Shown here: positions 1 to 8,610 of the stretch, in pieces | Numbering within the stretch: the first letter of the stretch is position 1 | Layout: each line of letters begins with the position of its first letter | NCBI GenBank assembly: GCA_021158735.1 | Contig: JAGGUC010000048.1 | Coordinates: forward strand, 1 to 36,768 | DNA from: Desulfurococcales archaeon | GTDB taxonomy: Archaea > Thermoproteota > Thermoprotei_A > Sulfolobales > NBVN01 | Reading direction: 5' to 3' | Length of the DNA: 36,768 bases | The notes under the pieces: model-generated | The model's database searches: none | Seen by the model: the letters and a program-made list of their open reading frames with translations, nothing else | What the model was told of the DNA's origin: nothing | Made by a program: the position numbers and the translations under genes

Positions 1-316
1 ACCCATACCAGCCATATACATGCCTCAGTATGCCGTAGGTAGATTGCTTAGTTGAACCGCCCACATAGGCACAGAGCGCACCTATAATGGCCTCAATGAT
101 ACAGCCTATAACGGCTGCGTATATGACGTTCATGAGTCCTCCTTGAGTAGCTAGACCGCCTCCGACCCACAGAACAGCTATACATGATAGAACTCCCGTA
201 TACACTAGGAATATGTTCATTATGGTCCTACGTTCCCACGGAGGCACTGGCACTAACACGTAGTCGCCTCTGATGTCCTTCCAGGGGTAAGCCTCAGTAG
301 ACTCTTCACGGGACAT
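1..316 (-). CDS. NCS1-family nucleobase/cation symporter-type permease, N-terminal part
   Basis: About 105 residues are present; the rest lies beyond the left edge. The ATG at 316 is preceded by a GGGGGT ribosome-binding sequence, and a TATA-like TTTTTAAGT lies about 35 bases upstream of the ATG. The protein opens with a polar segment ending in VPVPPWERRT, followed by two predicted membrane helices rich in Gly/Ala/Ile, with GGGLA closing the first, and then STYGILRHMYMAGMG. This order (polar head, ERRT, GG-containing helix 1, STYGILR after helix 2) is what I know from NCS1 permeases of cytosine, purines, thiamine precursors or allantoin, which import their substrate with Na+ or H+. The substrate cannot be read from this fragment. 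Its downstream partners are outside the window. Confidence 0.6.
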   Translation of the reverse strand, partial: MSREESTEAYPWKDIRGDYVLVPVPPWERRTIMNIFLVYTGVLSCIAVLWVGGGLATQGGLMNVIYAAVIGCIIEAIIGALCAYVGGSTKQSTYGILRHVYGWYG

Positions 317-410
317 TAGAAATACCCCCTTTAATTTCATAAGGTGTACTTAAAAAACATTTTTCTCAAGACCTATAAAAAACTTTTTGATTCATAGTAG
401 ATCCCGGGTG

Positions 411-950
411 CTACTGCTTAGATTTTTTCAGTTCTGTTTTTATATAACGAATTTTTTCTTCTGGTTCCCTAACCCCCTTAATAACCAGTACTGTCCTGTC
501 ATCATCCACCTTAAATACCTCTATGTCACCAACTGGCTGCCCTAGCGAGAATATGTATGCTTTAGCTTCCGTAGACCTGAAATCTACGGTATCGTCAAGT
601 TTAAGCCTTCGGGCAATTCTTCTATGCTTAACAACCACAATCTCCTTATTAGTTATAATGTAGTTTTCAGATAAAATTACAAATAATGTAATAGGTATTA
701 CCACACCTAATATTACGAGGGTATAACCTGCTGGATGTATTTCCTGTGTTATATAGAACCCAAATAGTAGGGCATTCCACATTATTAATAGTGAAACGAT
801 CCACAACCACCTAGGCACGTAATTGTGCTTGAATATGACTTTAGTACCCCTTACCCTAATCCTCACCGTCAAATCCTGAGAACCCCCCACTTGGTTTTCT
901 ATTGAATTTAACCTTATAAGTAGCTTATTAAGTAAAAAACTTATTAGCAA
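411..950 (-). CDS. Small membrane protein with bacterial-PH-like (bPH2/DUF304) domain
   Basis: 179 residues from a TTG start; a GTG inside NQVGG could be an alternative start. Two adjacent hydrophobic segments (about residues 48-68 and 73-93) are followed by a soluble tail beginning YIITNKEIVVV. Two membrane helices directly before 'Y.iTn.rii' and a short beta-rich domain is the layout of membrane-flanked bPH2/DUF304 proteins, whose biochemical role is mostly unknown. The tail ends in a lysine-rich helix. The gene stands alone, divergent from the DUF47 gene at 1008 with only 57 bases between the starts, so the two promoters share this AT-rich spacer. Family assignment is by overall pattern only. 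Confidence 0.5.
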   Translation of the reverse strand: MLISFLLNKLLIRLNSIENQVGGSQDLTVRIRVRGTKVIFKHNYVPRWLWIVSLLIMWNALLFGFYITQEIHPAGYTLVILGVVIPITLFVILSENYIITNKEIVVVKHRRIARRLKLDDTVDFRSTEAKAYIFSLGQPVGDIEVFKVDDDRTVLVIKGVREPEEKIRYIKTELKKSKQ

Positions 951-1007
951 ATTAGAGTTTAAGATACCGATATATTTTCTTGAAACAATGTAAATATGTG
1001 AGCTAAG

Positions 1008-1658
1008 TTGATCGTTCAGCTCCCGCCGCCAATTAGCGAGGCACTACTCAACTACGTTAAAGAAGTAAGAAATATCATGAGGTACTTGAGGCGTGGTATT
1101 AAGCTACTTAATGACGTCCAGGTAGGTGAGGCGATGGAGGAGCTGTCATGTGCTATTAGAGCTGATACAAAAGCAGACAGCTTAAGGCGGGAACTACTCT
1201 TCAAGCTAGAGGAGGTCATTAGCAATAGCGCAACACGTGAGGCAATAGTGCACATCTTAAGGAGGCTTGACCTAGTTTCCGAGATGGCTAAGGAAGCCTC
1301 AAGATACCTCTCAATAATTCCCTACTTAGAAATTCCGGATGACATTAAGTCACGCATTGAGATGTTGAGTAAGCTAGGTCTTGAAGCATGCGATATACTG
1401 GTGAGTGCTGTTGCGGCCATACTAGAGGGGGAGGGAAGAAAAGCAATAGAGTACTCACTTAAAGTTGAGGAGGTGGAGGAGAGCGCAGATAACATTACGC
1501 TTGAGGCTAGGAGGATCTTAGTTGATGTAGGTGAGAAAATAAGTAACCCTGCACTCGTTTTAATGATATCTAACTTCATTGAGTCACTGGAGAGTGTGAC
1601 AGATTATGCGGAAGATGCCGCGGACTACATAAGAGCTATAGCACTGCGCACTAGCTGA
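1008..1658 (+). CDS. DUF47 / PhoU-like protein, probable phosphate transport accessory protein
   Basis: 216 residues, nearly all predicted alpha-helical, starting at TTG with a TGTGAG ribosome-binding sequence upstream. The pattern of long helices carrying spaced acidic residues (near EEVEESADNITLEARRIL and ESLESVTDYAEDAADYI) is that of the PhoU-like DUF47 family (TIGR00153/PF01865), which binds metal through acidic clusters and usually accompanies PiT phosphate transporters. That partner is next door but on the opposite strand: the two stop codons are separated by 2 bases, so they are convergent and not an operon. The likely role is control of the transporter, acting at the cytoplasmic side of the membrane (inference). 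Length fits the family. Confidence 0.8.
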   Translation: MIVQLPPPISEALLNYVKEVRNIMRYLRRGIKLLNDVQVGEAMEELSCAIRADTKADSLRRELLFKLEEVISNSATREAIVHILRRLDLVSEMAKEASRYLSIIPYLEIPDDIKSRIEMLSKLGLEACDILVSAVAAILEGEGRKAIEYSLKVEEVEESADNITLEARRILVDVGEKISNPALVLMISNFIESLESVTDYAEDAADYIRAIALRTS

Positions 1659-1660
1659 GT

Positions 1661-2887
1661 TTATAGTGCGAGATTAATAAATAACATATACAGCAGTGCG
1701 GAAGTAGTCATAACAGCTGGGAGTCCGGCCACCCACATAACAACTATTTTTATAATAGTCTTCACGTTAATTGCCTTAATACCCCTAGCTAACCCAACCC
1801 CGGCTATCGACCCCACAACTGCTATGGTAGTTGAAACCGGGAGACCTAATCTAGTAATTACAAGAACCGCTATAGACGCCGCTAACTGAGCGCAGTAAGC
1901 TGAGGTATACGTAAGTATTGTTATTCCAGCTCCAATAACCTCAACAACCCTAGACCCCCACATGATTATTCCTATAGACATCCCCATCGCTGCAATAACT
2001 AAGGCTACCCCGGAAACATTTATGACAGGAGGTAGCCCGCCGGGTGATGTAAGAGCAAGTATTACAGCCGAGAGAGGACCAGCTGAATTAGCTACATCAT
2101 GCGCACCGTGACTAAACGCCATAGCTGAGGCAGATGTGAGTAAAAGCAATTTAATGTAGAGTTCCTTTTTCGGTACATCCCTAAATTTACTTAGATACAG
2201 CTTATCAAAAACAATGACTAAAGGTATGGAAAGTACTGCAATTGCAAGAGACATGTAAACTGAGTAGACAACATTCGAAATACTGGGTACGGAAATCAGA
2301 AGTAAAAGGGATGACGAAAACACCATAATGAATACTGATGTAATTAATACGTATGGGAGGCTCTTTTCACTCTGTAGTGCCTTCCCATATATCTTATATA
2401 GCGCAAAAGCTAAGGCAGCACTAACAGCAGGGAGGTACCCCCATGCTGCAGCTATGAAACTCAGGGTACTCCAATTAATGTTCTCCAATCCTACCGAAAC
2501 TATCGCAACCCCTATTATACCCCCCACAATGTTTCCTGATATAGACATCGGCACCCTAAGTATCGATGCTATAAGTACCCACAGTCCAGTCGCGATCAGC
2601 ACTGATATCATACCAACGATAATTAAGTGCACGTTCTTAATTTGAGTAATATCTACTATCCCCCTCATAAGCGTCAGCGAAACAAATCTACCAAACAGTA
2701 ATGCCCCAATAAATTCAAATATAGACGCAAGGACTAAAGCTTTCTTAAGGCTTAAAGCCCTCGACCCGACAACAGTACCAATCATGTTAGCTGCATTATT
2801 AGACCCATTATTCCAGGCCACAAAAAAAGCTGCTAGAACAGCAACCACTAGCCAGTAAATACTGGCTATAACAGTAAACCACCCCAA
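1661..2887 (-). CDS. PiT-family inorganic phosphate transporter
   Basis: 408 residues with about ten hydrophobic segments and the duplicated PHO4 signature. The first copy is NNGSNNAANMIGTVVGSR (residues 26-43) and the second is HGAHDVANSAGPL (260-272), each at the start of one half of the protein. These correspond to the GANDVANA motifs that bind phosphate and cation in PiT transporters. The protein should import phosphate driven by Na+ or H+. The start is TTG at 2887, without an ATG in frame nearby. The first motif has Asn where Asp is usual (SNNAAN), while the second keeps Asp, a known kind of asymmetry. It ends 2 bases from the convergent DUF47 gene. The upstream spacer 2888-3041 holds an sRNA candidate. 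Confidence 0.9.
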   Translation of the reverse strand: MGWFTVIASIYWLVVAVLAAFFVAWNNGSNNAANMIGTVVGSRALSLKKALVLASIFEFIGALLFGRFVSLTLMRGIVDITQIKNVHLIIVGMISVLIATGLWVLIASILRVPMSISGNIVGGIIGVAIVSVGLENINWSTLSFIAAAWGYLPAVSAALAFALYKIYGKALQSEKSLPYVLITSVFIMVFSSSLLLLISVPSISNVVYSVYMSLAIAVLSIPLVIVFDKLYLSKFRDVPKKELYIKLLLLTSASAMAFSHGAHDVANSAGPLSAVILALTSPGGLPPVINVSGVALVIAAMGMSIGIIMWGSRVVEVIGAGITILTYTSAYCAQLAASIAVLVITRLGLPVSTTIAVVGSIAGVGLARGIKAINVKTIIKIVVMWVAGLPAVMTTSALLYMLFINLAL

Positions 2888-2972
2888 GCTAACATTAAGA
2901 GAACTTACAAGTATTAAAAAGAATTCCCTAAAACATTATATTTATGATAATATATGGTCAGACATTATGGAG

Positions 2973-3023
2973 ATGATGAGTTTTCGGGGAGAATGACATG
3001 TGATGAAGCGGTTACCCACCTGA
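2973..3023 (+). ncRNA. C/D box sRNA candidate (2'-O-methylation guide)
   Basis: The order of boxes matches the archaeal C/D guide RNA plan. Box C is ATGATGA (2973-2979); a 13-base guide follows (2980-2992); a degenerate D' box ATGA lies at 2993-2996; a 3-base spacer follows; box C' is GTGATGA (3000-3006); a second 13-base guide is AGCGGTTACCCAC (3007-3019); box D is a perfect CTGA (3020-3023). Both guides are equal in length and the 51-base total is typical. TATA-like sequence lies upstream (about 2939-2956). It fills the spacer between the 5' end of the phosphate transporter gene and the 3' end of herA. Such RNAs direct fibrillarin to a nucleotide paired five bases from box D or D'. I could not assign the rRNA or tRNA target. 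Confidence 0.65.
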
Positions 3024-3041
3024 TGTATTTGATAAGGGGCA

Positions 3042-4622
3042 CTATATACCTATTTCAGTATAAAAGTCCTCACTTCCGTCATCATCGTACCTGCTATTGA
3101 GCCAAATTTCATGTACTGGAAGATCTCCACCACCCAACTTCCACCCGGCTTTATCTATTTTTACTAAGGCTGGTAGCGGTGTCATGAGCCCTAAAACAAC
3201 TGCCTCACCAGTATTTAATGAAGGTAGCAGCTCCAGTAACTCATCTGACAACGTCTCACTAGCTGATTGAACATACTTCTGGTCTCCGGGCTCAACTAAT
3301 TTGAGGATTATCTTGTTGTTTGTTTGCGACAAAGCATTATCGTCAATGTTTTTAGGTCTTTGACTAACTAAACATAAGCCTACTCCGAACTTCCTGCCCT
3401 CTCTTGCTATCCTAGCTACAACCTCCTTAGTTAGTGTCACCCTCTTCCTAGGTATCAATACATGCGCCTCCTCAATAACAAGTAGTACTGGAACTGGATA
3501 CCCGTGTGAGCCAGCTCTATCTCTTTTTCTTTCATCGAGAAGTCTCCTGAGGTAATGTGAGGTAATGACGTCCGCCACCTCCTCGTCAACTTCCCCTAGC
3601 TGAAAAATGTTAGCGTGCCCTACCTTAATTATTGAAGTGAGTTTTAGAGGAGCCTCAGGTGAGAGGACCCTGCCACCATACCTGTCTCGTAAATCGTACA
3701 GCTTAAGTAGTAAGTCAGCTATAGAACCCCTATCATTTGAGGGTATCTTCTTACTCTTGTCCCTCCGTTCACTCAGCTGCAGGTACTCCTCAACTTTATT
3801 AATGAGCATGTCAAGGAACTGCTCGGTCTTCTTAGTAGCGGATTTCGACCTAATCTCACTATACGCTTTCCTGAGGTATAGTCTCTGCTTACTGGCTTTA
3901 GGCTCAAGTCCGAGTAGTCTGTAGTACTCACCCAGCGTCAGGTCGGCGGGATTAACCGTGGGCCTTACTCTATTTACTCTGGAAGCCACACTGCCGTACT
4001 CTGAGTGCATGTCTATTATTAAGACCGTACCATTCAACTCATCCACGATTCTCTTAACTAGTACGGCAACAGCATTACTCTTTCCAGCACCTGTAATGGC
4101 CAGAATGGCTAAGTGCCTATTCACCATAGCCTTAACGTTTACGTAGACCGGGACGTTAGGATGATTAACCAGGTTTCCGAGCCTTACCCAACCATCGGTG
4201 CTTCTCTTAACGAAAACAGCCCTCAATACATCATCGGATGCCTCTAAAACCTTAGCAGCAGGTCTAGGAGGGTACTTAGGTGTCTCAGCTTTCCCTTCCT
4301 TAATTAACTTAGACAGCTTAGCAAGCAACCTAGCGTACCCCACCATGTAGTCATGCCTCCCAACTCCGAAAGCCTCCGCCTTAGCGATAGTATCCACTTG
4401 AGCAGTGCTGCTCGAGACTAGTGGATTACCTATTTTTGAGAGTTCGACAATACCTAACACATACTCACCATCATGATACTCAACAATAATGTACTCACCG
4501 ACTCTTGGAGGCCTTACCGCAGTGAAGTAAATACCTGTATGAGATGTTTCACCAATCACTCTACCTATTTCATTAAGTTTTAGCTCATTAAGGTCCTTAC
4601 CGACACCCTTACTTTCCATCAT
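3042..4622 (-). CDS. herA: HerA hexameric DNA helicase/translocase
   Basis: 526 residues. An N-terminal beta-barrel (HAS-barrel, about residues 15-90) precedes a RecA/FtsK-like ATPase. Walker A is TGAGKS (177-182), Walker B is VLLVIEEAH (379-387), and AREGRKFG with VSQRP (407-423) carries the arginine-finger and sensor region. HerA forms a hexameric ring that drives bidirectional DNA translocation and works with the NurA nuclease in end resection after Mre11-Rad50. The ATG at 4622 overlaps the stop codon of nurA by one base (TAATG), so translation is probably coupled. It is the last gene of the repair operon running from 9861. Length and motifs are normal for archaeal HerA. Confidence 0.96.
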   Translation of the reverse strand: MMESKGVGKDLNELKLNEIGRVIGETSHTGIYFTAVRPPRVGEYIIVEYHDGEYVLGIVELSKIGNPLVSSSTAQVDTIAKAEAFGVGRHDYMVGYARLLAKLSKLIKEGKAETPKYPPRPAAKVLEASDDVLRAVFVKRSTDGWVRLGNLVNHPNVPVYVNVKAMVNRHLAILAITGAGKSNAVAVLVKRIVDELNGTVLIIDMHSEYGSVASRVNRVRPTVNPADLTLGEYYRLLGLEPKASKQRLYLRKAYSEIRSKSATKKTEQFLDMLINKVEEYLQLSERRDKSKKIPSNDRGSIADLLLKLYDLRDRYGGRVLSPEAPLKLTSIIKVGHANIFQLGEVDEEVADVITSHYLRRLLDERKRDRAGSHGYPVPVLLVIEEAHVLIPRKRVTLTKEVVARIAREGRKFGVGLCLVSQRPKNIDDNALSQTNNKIILKLVEPGDQKYVQSASETLSDELLELLPSLNTGEAVVLGLMTPLPALVKIDKAGWKLGGGDLPVHEIWLNSRYDDDGSEDFYTEIGI

Positions 4623-5797
4623 TAGTATTCACCCAGTACTTCACGACCAGTTAATAAATGTGTAATACCTAGTGCATTAACTATATTGATAAATGCCTCC
4701 CTACTCAAGTATGTAATGTGGTGTGCCTCATAAAGCGGGTAAGGGTACCCATCACCAGATACGGACTTCAAGATATCAACCACATCCCTAACAACAGACT
4801 CTAGCGTGTTAGTAGCTGAACTACCAATAATGTAAGGTATCTCAACTTTAAACACATGTTCCCCTGTACCCAGTCTCACATAAGTTAATAAGATCCTTAA
4901 TTTGTCATAAAACTCCCTGAGTCCAAGCACTTTAGGCATCTCCTTAATAGGTTTATCCTCCAAGTAAGGCTTTGAAAAACCTGATTCCCTAGTCAGGTAC
5001 TGAAATAACATAATGTCCGTGACCGGGGTCTTACCCTTGAAGAAACGTTTGACGTAGGTCTGCGACCTACTAGTTTTTGAGATAAATAGTACAGGAATAT
5101 TGTTTAAGTATGCATCACTAATTAACCTTCTAATAACCGCTAACTTTTCTATGTACTCGAGAGCTGTGATCATCTGTGACTTACTCTCGTCAATATCATA
5201 AACTACCGGTTCAGTGACCTCCTTAGTAACAATAGGGCAGTTCCTCACAGCATCAATAGATCTTAAAGTCCTAGTTAACCTGGCCTCTATGTTACTGAAG
5301 ACCTCATCTCCGAACTCACGGGACACCCTGGCCAGAATAGTTGAAAGCAGTATATTGTTGAGCGGTGAAGGTGTTATCAGCATAGACCTTAGCGACCCGT
5401 CCATAAGCACGTACTCAACGTCACTCAGCATCGACTGTATAGCTACCTTAACCTCAAGCACTTCACGGTACAGGCCCACTCTCTCAGCTACTTGAGGAGG
5501 GGACAGTACATCAATATCAGCTACAGATAAAGTTACAGCACTCTCATATTTCCCGTTAGCTAGCCCACGAAATAGTACAGCAGCTGCTGCAACCCCATAA
5601 ATAGTAAATCCCTGAAAATCCACCTTAATATTGCTGCCGTCAACACCTGCTACTGACTCGGGCGCTGCGGGGGATGGTTCATAAGAAATCCAGAATCTCC
5701 TGACATCATTAAGGTGCTCACACCGGCTAAAAATTTCTATTTTTCTGATTATCTCATCTTTCTTTCTTGTTGCAGCAGCGATTAACTCAGAGCTCAA
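4622..5797 (-). CDS. nurA: NurA 5'-3' nuclease
   Basis: 391 residues. The RNase H-like NurA fold is indicated by VAGVDGSN (catalytic Asp53) near the N terminus and LMDGSL (Asp133) at the expected second acidic site. NurA is a Mn2+-dependent 5'-3' exonuclease and single-strand endonuclease that sits on the HerA ring and resects broken ends to give 3' tails for RadA. The start is TTG at 5797, lying within the last codons of rad50 (11-base overlap), and the stop overlaps the herA ATG. This tight arrangement supports co-production of the complex. The divergent middle region is usual for NurA, so the assignment rests on the motifs and the gene order. Confidence 0.93.
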   Translation of the reverse strand: MSSELIAAATRKKDEIIRKIEIFSRCEHLNDVRRFWISYEPSPAAPESVAGVDGSNIKVDFQGFTIYGVAAAAVLFRGLANGKYESAVTLSVADIDVLSPPQVAERVGLYREVLEVKVAIQSMLSDVEYVLMDGSLRSMLITPSPLNNILLSTILARVSREFGDEVFSNIEARLTRTLRSIDAVRNCPIVTKEVTEPVVYDIDESKSQMITALEYIEKLAVIRRLISDAYLNNIPVLFISKTSRSQTYVKRFFKGKTPVTDIMLFQYLTRESGFSKPYLEDKPIKEMPKVLGLREFYDKLRILLTYVRLGTGEHVFKVEIPYIIGSSATNTLESVVRDVVDILKSVSGDGYPYPLYEAHHITYLSREAFINIVNALGITHLLTGREVLGEY

Positions 5798-8603
5798 TAC
5801 TACTCACCTCCCTAACCTTAGAGAAAGTATTCTTACTAACCTCGTACACAAGGTCCGCTGCCTCCTTAACTTCGTCATGGTGTGTAACAACTATGAGTTG
5901 CGGTATGACCCCACCACCCCTGAACTCCTTAAGCACATCTATGAGCTGCCTCCTCTTATCCTCATCTAAGTGGATTGTTGGTTCATCCAGAATCAAGAAG
6001 CCCAGCCTGCCTCCAGAAACAATATTATGGAGTGCCAACAGTGCAGCTATAGCTGTCACAACGACTTCGCCACCACTTAATCTATTGATGTCCGCTTCGA
6101 GGTAGGGTGACACAAGCGTTATGTTGAATTTCTCATCCACCCTAACATCGCTGTAGCTGATATTAAATAGTTCTATGTACTTCTTCATAAGAGCCTCAAT
6201 CTTAGCTAGTGAAACCTTCCTGATTATTGCTGGTGCCTTATCTCTATGCAGGATCTCCTCCCTAACCCACCTAAGCACGGAGAGCTTGTACCAAGTTGTT
6301 CTCAGTACTTCAGCATCCTCCCTTAAGGCCCTGACCTCATCACTGATCTCTGAGAACCTCACCTCAACCTCTGAGAGCTTACTCCTTAACTCACCCTCCT
6401 TCCTAACTAAGTCTTCTAAATCCTGCCTCAACATACTCAATTTGGCATCAATTCCCTTCAATTCCCTTACATTAGGTAGTAACTTACTTTTCTTCTTCTC
6501 TAAGAAAGAGACCCTACTCAAGTAATTCTTCACCTCCTCCTCAAGCCTCTCTAACTCCGCGGCTGACTGCTTCAATCTGCCGATTGCCTCACGCAACTCC
6601 TTAGCCCGCTCCGATGCTTCCTCTGCCATACTCATGGCTTCCCTAATATCAAAGCCCTCGCCAAAGAACATACTTAATTCGCGCCTGAGTTCCTTATGTC
6701 TCGCTAATAAGTCTTCTACTTCTTCTTCAAGCTTCCTAACCTCCTTGCGCAGACCGCTGACCTGCTCATCTTTAACTCCTTGAGCTATTATGGCCTCCAT
6801 CCTAGCCTTATCCATCTCGACGTGCATAAGTTCATTCTCTTCCTTTTCTAGTCTATTAATTTCATTTTTAAGAACGGTAATTCTGTCTTCAACAGAACGT
6901 ACTTCATCACTAATCTTTACTAACTTCTCCTTAAGCTCTCTTAACTCATCTTCTCTTAACTTAGCTGACTCGAGCTTCACTATTAAGTCCTCTAACTTCT
7001 TTAGTTCATCTTCCATCCTGGATGCTTTCTTACTTAATTCTTCAGCTTCACTCTCTAATCGCTCAGCCCTCTCTTTCCTGATCCTGACGTCGTTGTCTAA
7101 CTTCCCTATAAGGAACTCCCTACGCCCCTGAGTCAGTGACTGCCCGCACAGAGGGCACCTGCCTTGAAAACCCCTCATAAGTACCCTCAGCTTCTCATTA
7201 GCCTCCGCGGCTCTCCCCTTCTCTATCGATGCCTGAGAAAGCTTTTCTTGAATCACTATCTGTAGCTCCCTGATTGACTCCCTTAACTCACCAGCTCTAC
7301 GCTTCGCGACTGGCAGGGAATCAGCTACACTGCTAAACCTAGAGCCAAGAAGAACCGATATCTCATTAAGTACGGTACCTACTTCATCAAGTAGCCTGCC
7401 TATAAGTTTATTCAGATTCGCTTGGTCTGATTTAAGCCTACCCAAGTTCTCAGTGAGTTTAGATAGTTCTTCCCTAGCCTTACTGAGCTTACTACGGACT
7501 AGTTCTAACCTCCTAATCCTCTCCTCAATACCTTCAGGGTACTTGCCGAGTATTGACTTAAGCTCCGTCAGCAGCTCCTCGGCTCTCTCTAGCTCACCTT
7601 TCTTAGAGTCAAGCACTGTCTTCTTGCTATGAAGGTTTTCATCAATAAGAAGAAGCTCACGTAACTTTTGTTGCTGCCTCGACAACTCACTTAATTTTCC
7701 GACCTCAACCTCGAGTTCCTTTAGTTTTGCTGCCTCCCTACTCAGCTCACTTATTCTCTTCCTCCTAGCATCAACTTCACTCATAATATTCCTGAGTTCC
7801 TCTTCAATACCTATAAGTTCGTGCTTCTTGGCTTCCAGCTCCTTCTTTTTCTCCTCGAGTACCTCTATGTCACTCCGCAACTTACTTACCTTACTACTTA
7901 CTTCCTGAAACTCCTTCCTCAACCTACTCTGCACATCAGCTAACCTGATGAGGTCCTGCTCCTTACTTCTGATATCGGCTATTACCCTACTGTAGAATTC
8001 CTTCAGATTGTCTAGACTCTGCTTTGTTGGCTGGTAGGTCTGAGGAGGTACCTTCTTAGTTTTAACACTTACCTTATAGTCCTTGAGCCTCTCCCATGCT
8101 GCCTCAAAAGTGTTTAGGTTGAGGAGTTCATCAAGGATTTCTAGCCTGCTTGCAGGCTTAAGTGTTATGAGCTCTGTTAGCGCACCCTGAGGTATTATAG
8201 CCACCGTCTGAAGCGACTCCGCCTTAAGCCCTAGCAACCCTTCAATTTCCTTATTAACGTTGCTCACCCGCAGCATTGTCTTACCGTCCAACCTGAGCAC
8301 AGCATCATGCTTACCGCTCCTTGAGACCCTTCTTTCAATAATTACTTCCCTTCCACCGACATCAAGCCAGAGCTTAACGACTGCTTCAGCTCCTCTGGGG
8401 GTTGCTGCATTAACTAAACCCTCCAGGCGCCCCCTGCGAGCCTTACCAGTGAGGGCGAAGTATATAGCATCTAAGATACTTGACTTGCCAGCGCCATTAG
8501 GCCCCACAAGTGCCGTTACCCCCCTCTCGAAGACAATCTCACTCTCCCTATGTGATATAAAGTTTTTAAGGTAGACCTTCTTAATTATTACGCTCCCTAA
8601 CAC
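5787..8603 (-). CDS. rad50: Rad50 SMC-like ATPase
   Basis: 938 residues from a GTG start. Walker A is GPNGAGKS (34-41), followed by long heptad-rich coiled coils on both sides of a zinc hook CPLC (Cys483, Cys486), then the ABC signature LSGGE (about 842-846), Walker B with FLILDEP (about 869-875) and the switch histidine in VVTHHDE. Rad50 clamps DNA ends with ATP, dimerises through the hook and gates the Mre11 nuclease. The hook sits near the middle, giving arms of roughly equal length. The gene starts 7 bases after mre11 ends and overlaps nurA. Length and all motifs are intact. Confidence 0.96.
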   Translation of the reverse strand: MLGSVIIKKVYLKNFISHRESEIVFERGVTALVGPNGAGKSSILDAIYFALTGKARRGRLEGLVNAATPRGAEAVVKLWLDVGGREVIIERRVSRSGKHDAVLRLDGKTMLRVSNVNKEIEGLLGLKAESLQTVAIIPQGALTELITLKPASRLEILDELLNLNTFEAAWERLKDYKVSVKTKKVPPQTYQPTKQSLDNLKEFYSRVIADIRSKEQDLIRLADVQSRLRKEFQEVSSKVSKLRSDIEVLEEKKKELEAKKHELIGIEEELRNIMSEVDARRKRISELSREAAKLKELEVEVGKLSELSRQQQKLRELLLIDENLHSKKTVLDSKKGELERAEELLTELKSILGKYPEGIEERIRRLELVRSKLSKAREELSKLTENLGRLKSDQANLNKLIGRLLDEVGTVLNEISVLLGSRFSSVADSLPVAKRRAGELRESIRELQIVIQEKLSQASIEKGRAAEANEKLRVLMRGFQGRCPLCGQSLTQGRREFLIGKLDNDVRIRKERAERLESEAEELSKKASRMEDELKKLEDLIVKLESAKLREDELRELKEKLVKISDEVRSVEDRITVLKNEINRLEKEENELMHVEMDKARMEAIIAQGVKDEQVSGLRKEVRKLEEEVEDLLARHKELRRELSMFFGEGFDIREAMSMAEEASERAKELREAIGRLKQSAAELERLEEEVKNYLSRVSFLEKKKSKLLPNVRELKGIDAKLSMLRQDLEDLVRKEGELRSKLSEVEVRFSEISDEVRALREDAEVLRTTWYKLSVLRWVREEILHRDKAPAIIRKVSLAKIEALMKKYIELFNISYSDVRVDEKFNITLVSPYLEADINRLSGGEVVVTAIAALLALHNIVSGGRLGFLILDEPTIHLDEDKRRQLIDVLKEFRGGGVIPQLIVVTHHDEVKEAADLVYEVSKNTFSKVREVSSIEL

Positions 8604-8610
8604 ACCGAGG

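Noticed and set aside
2980..3019. Specific rRNA targets for the sRNA guides
   Set aside because: I could not place either complement in rRNA with certainty from memory, so no target is claimed.
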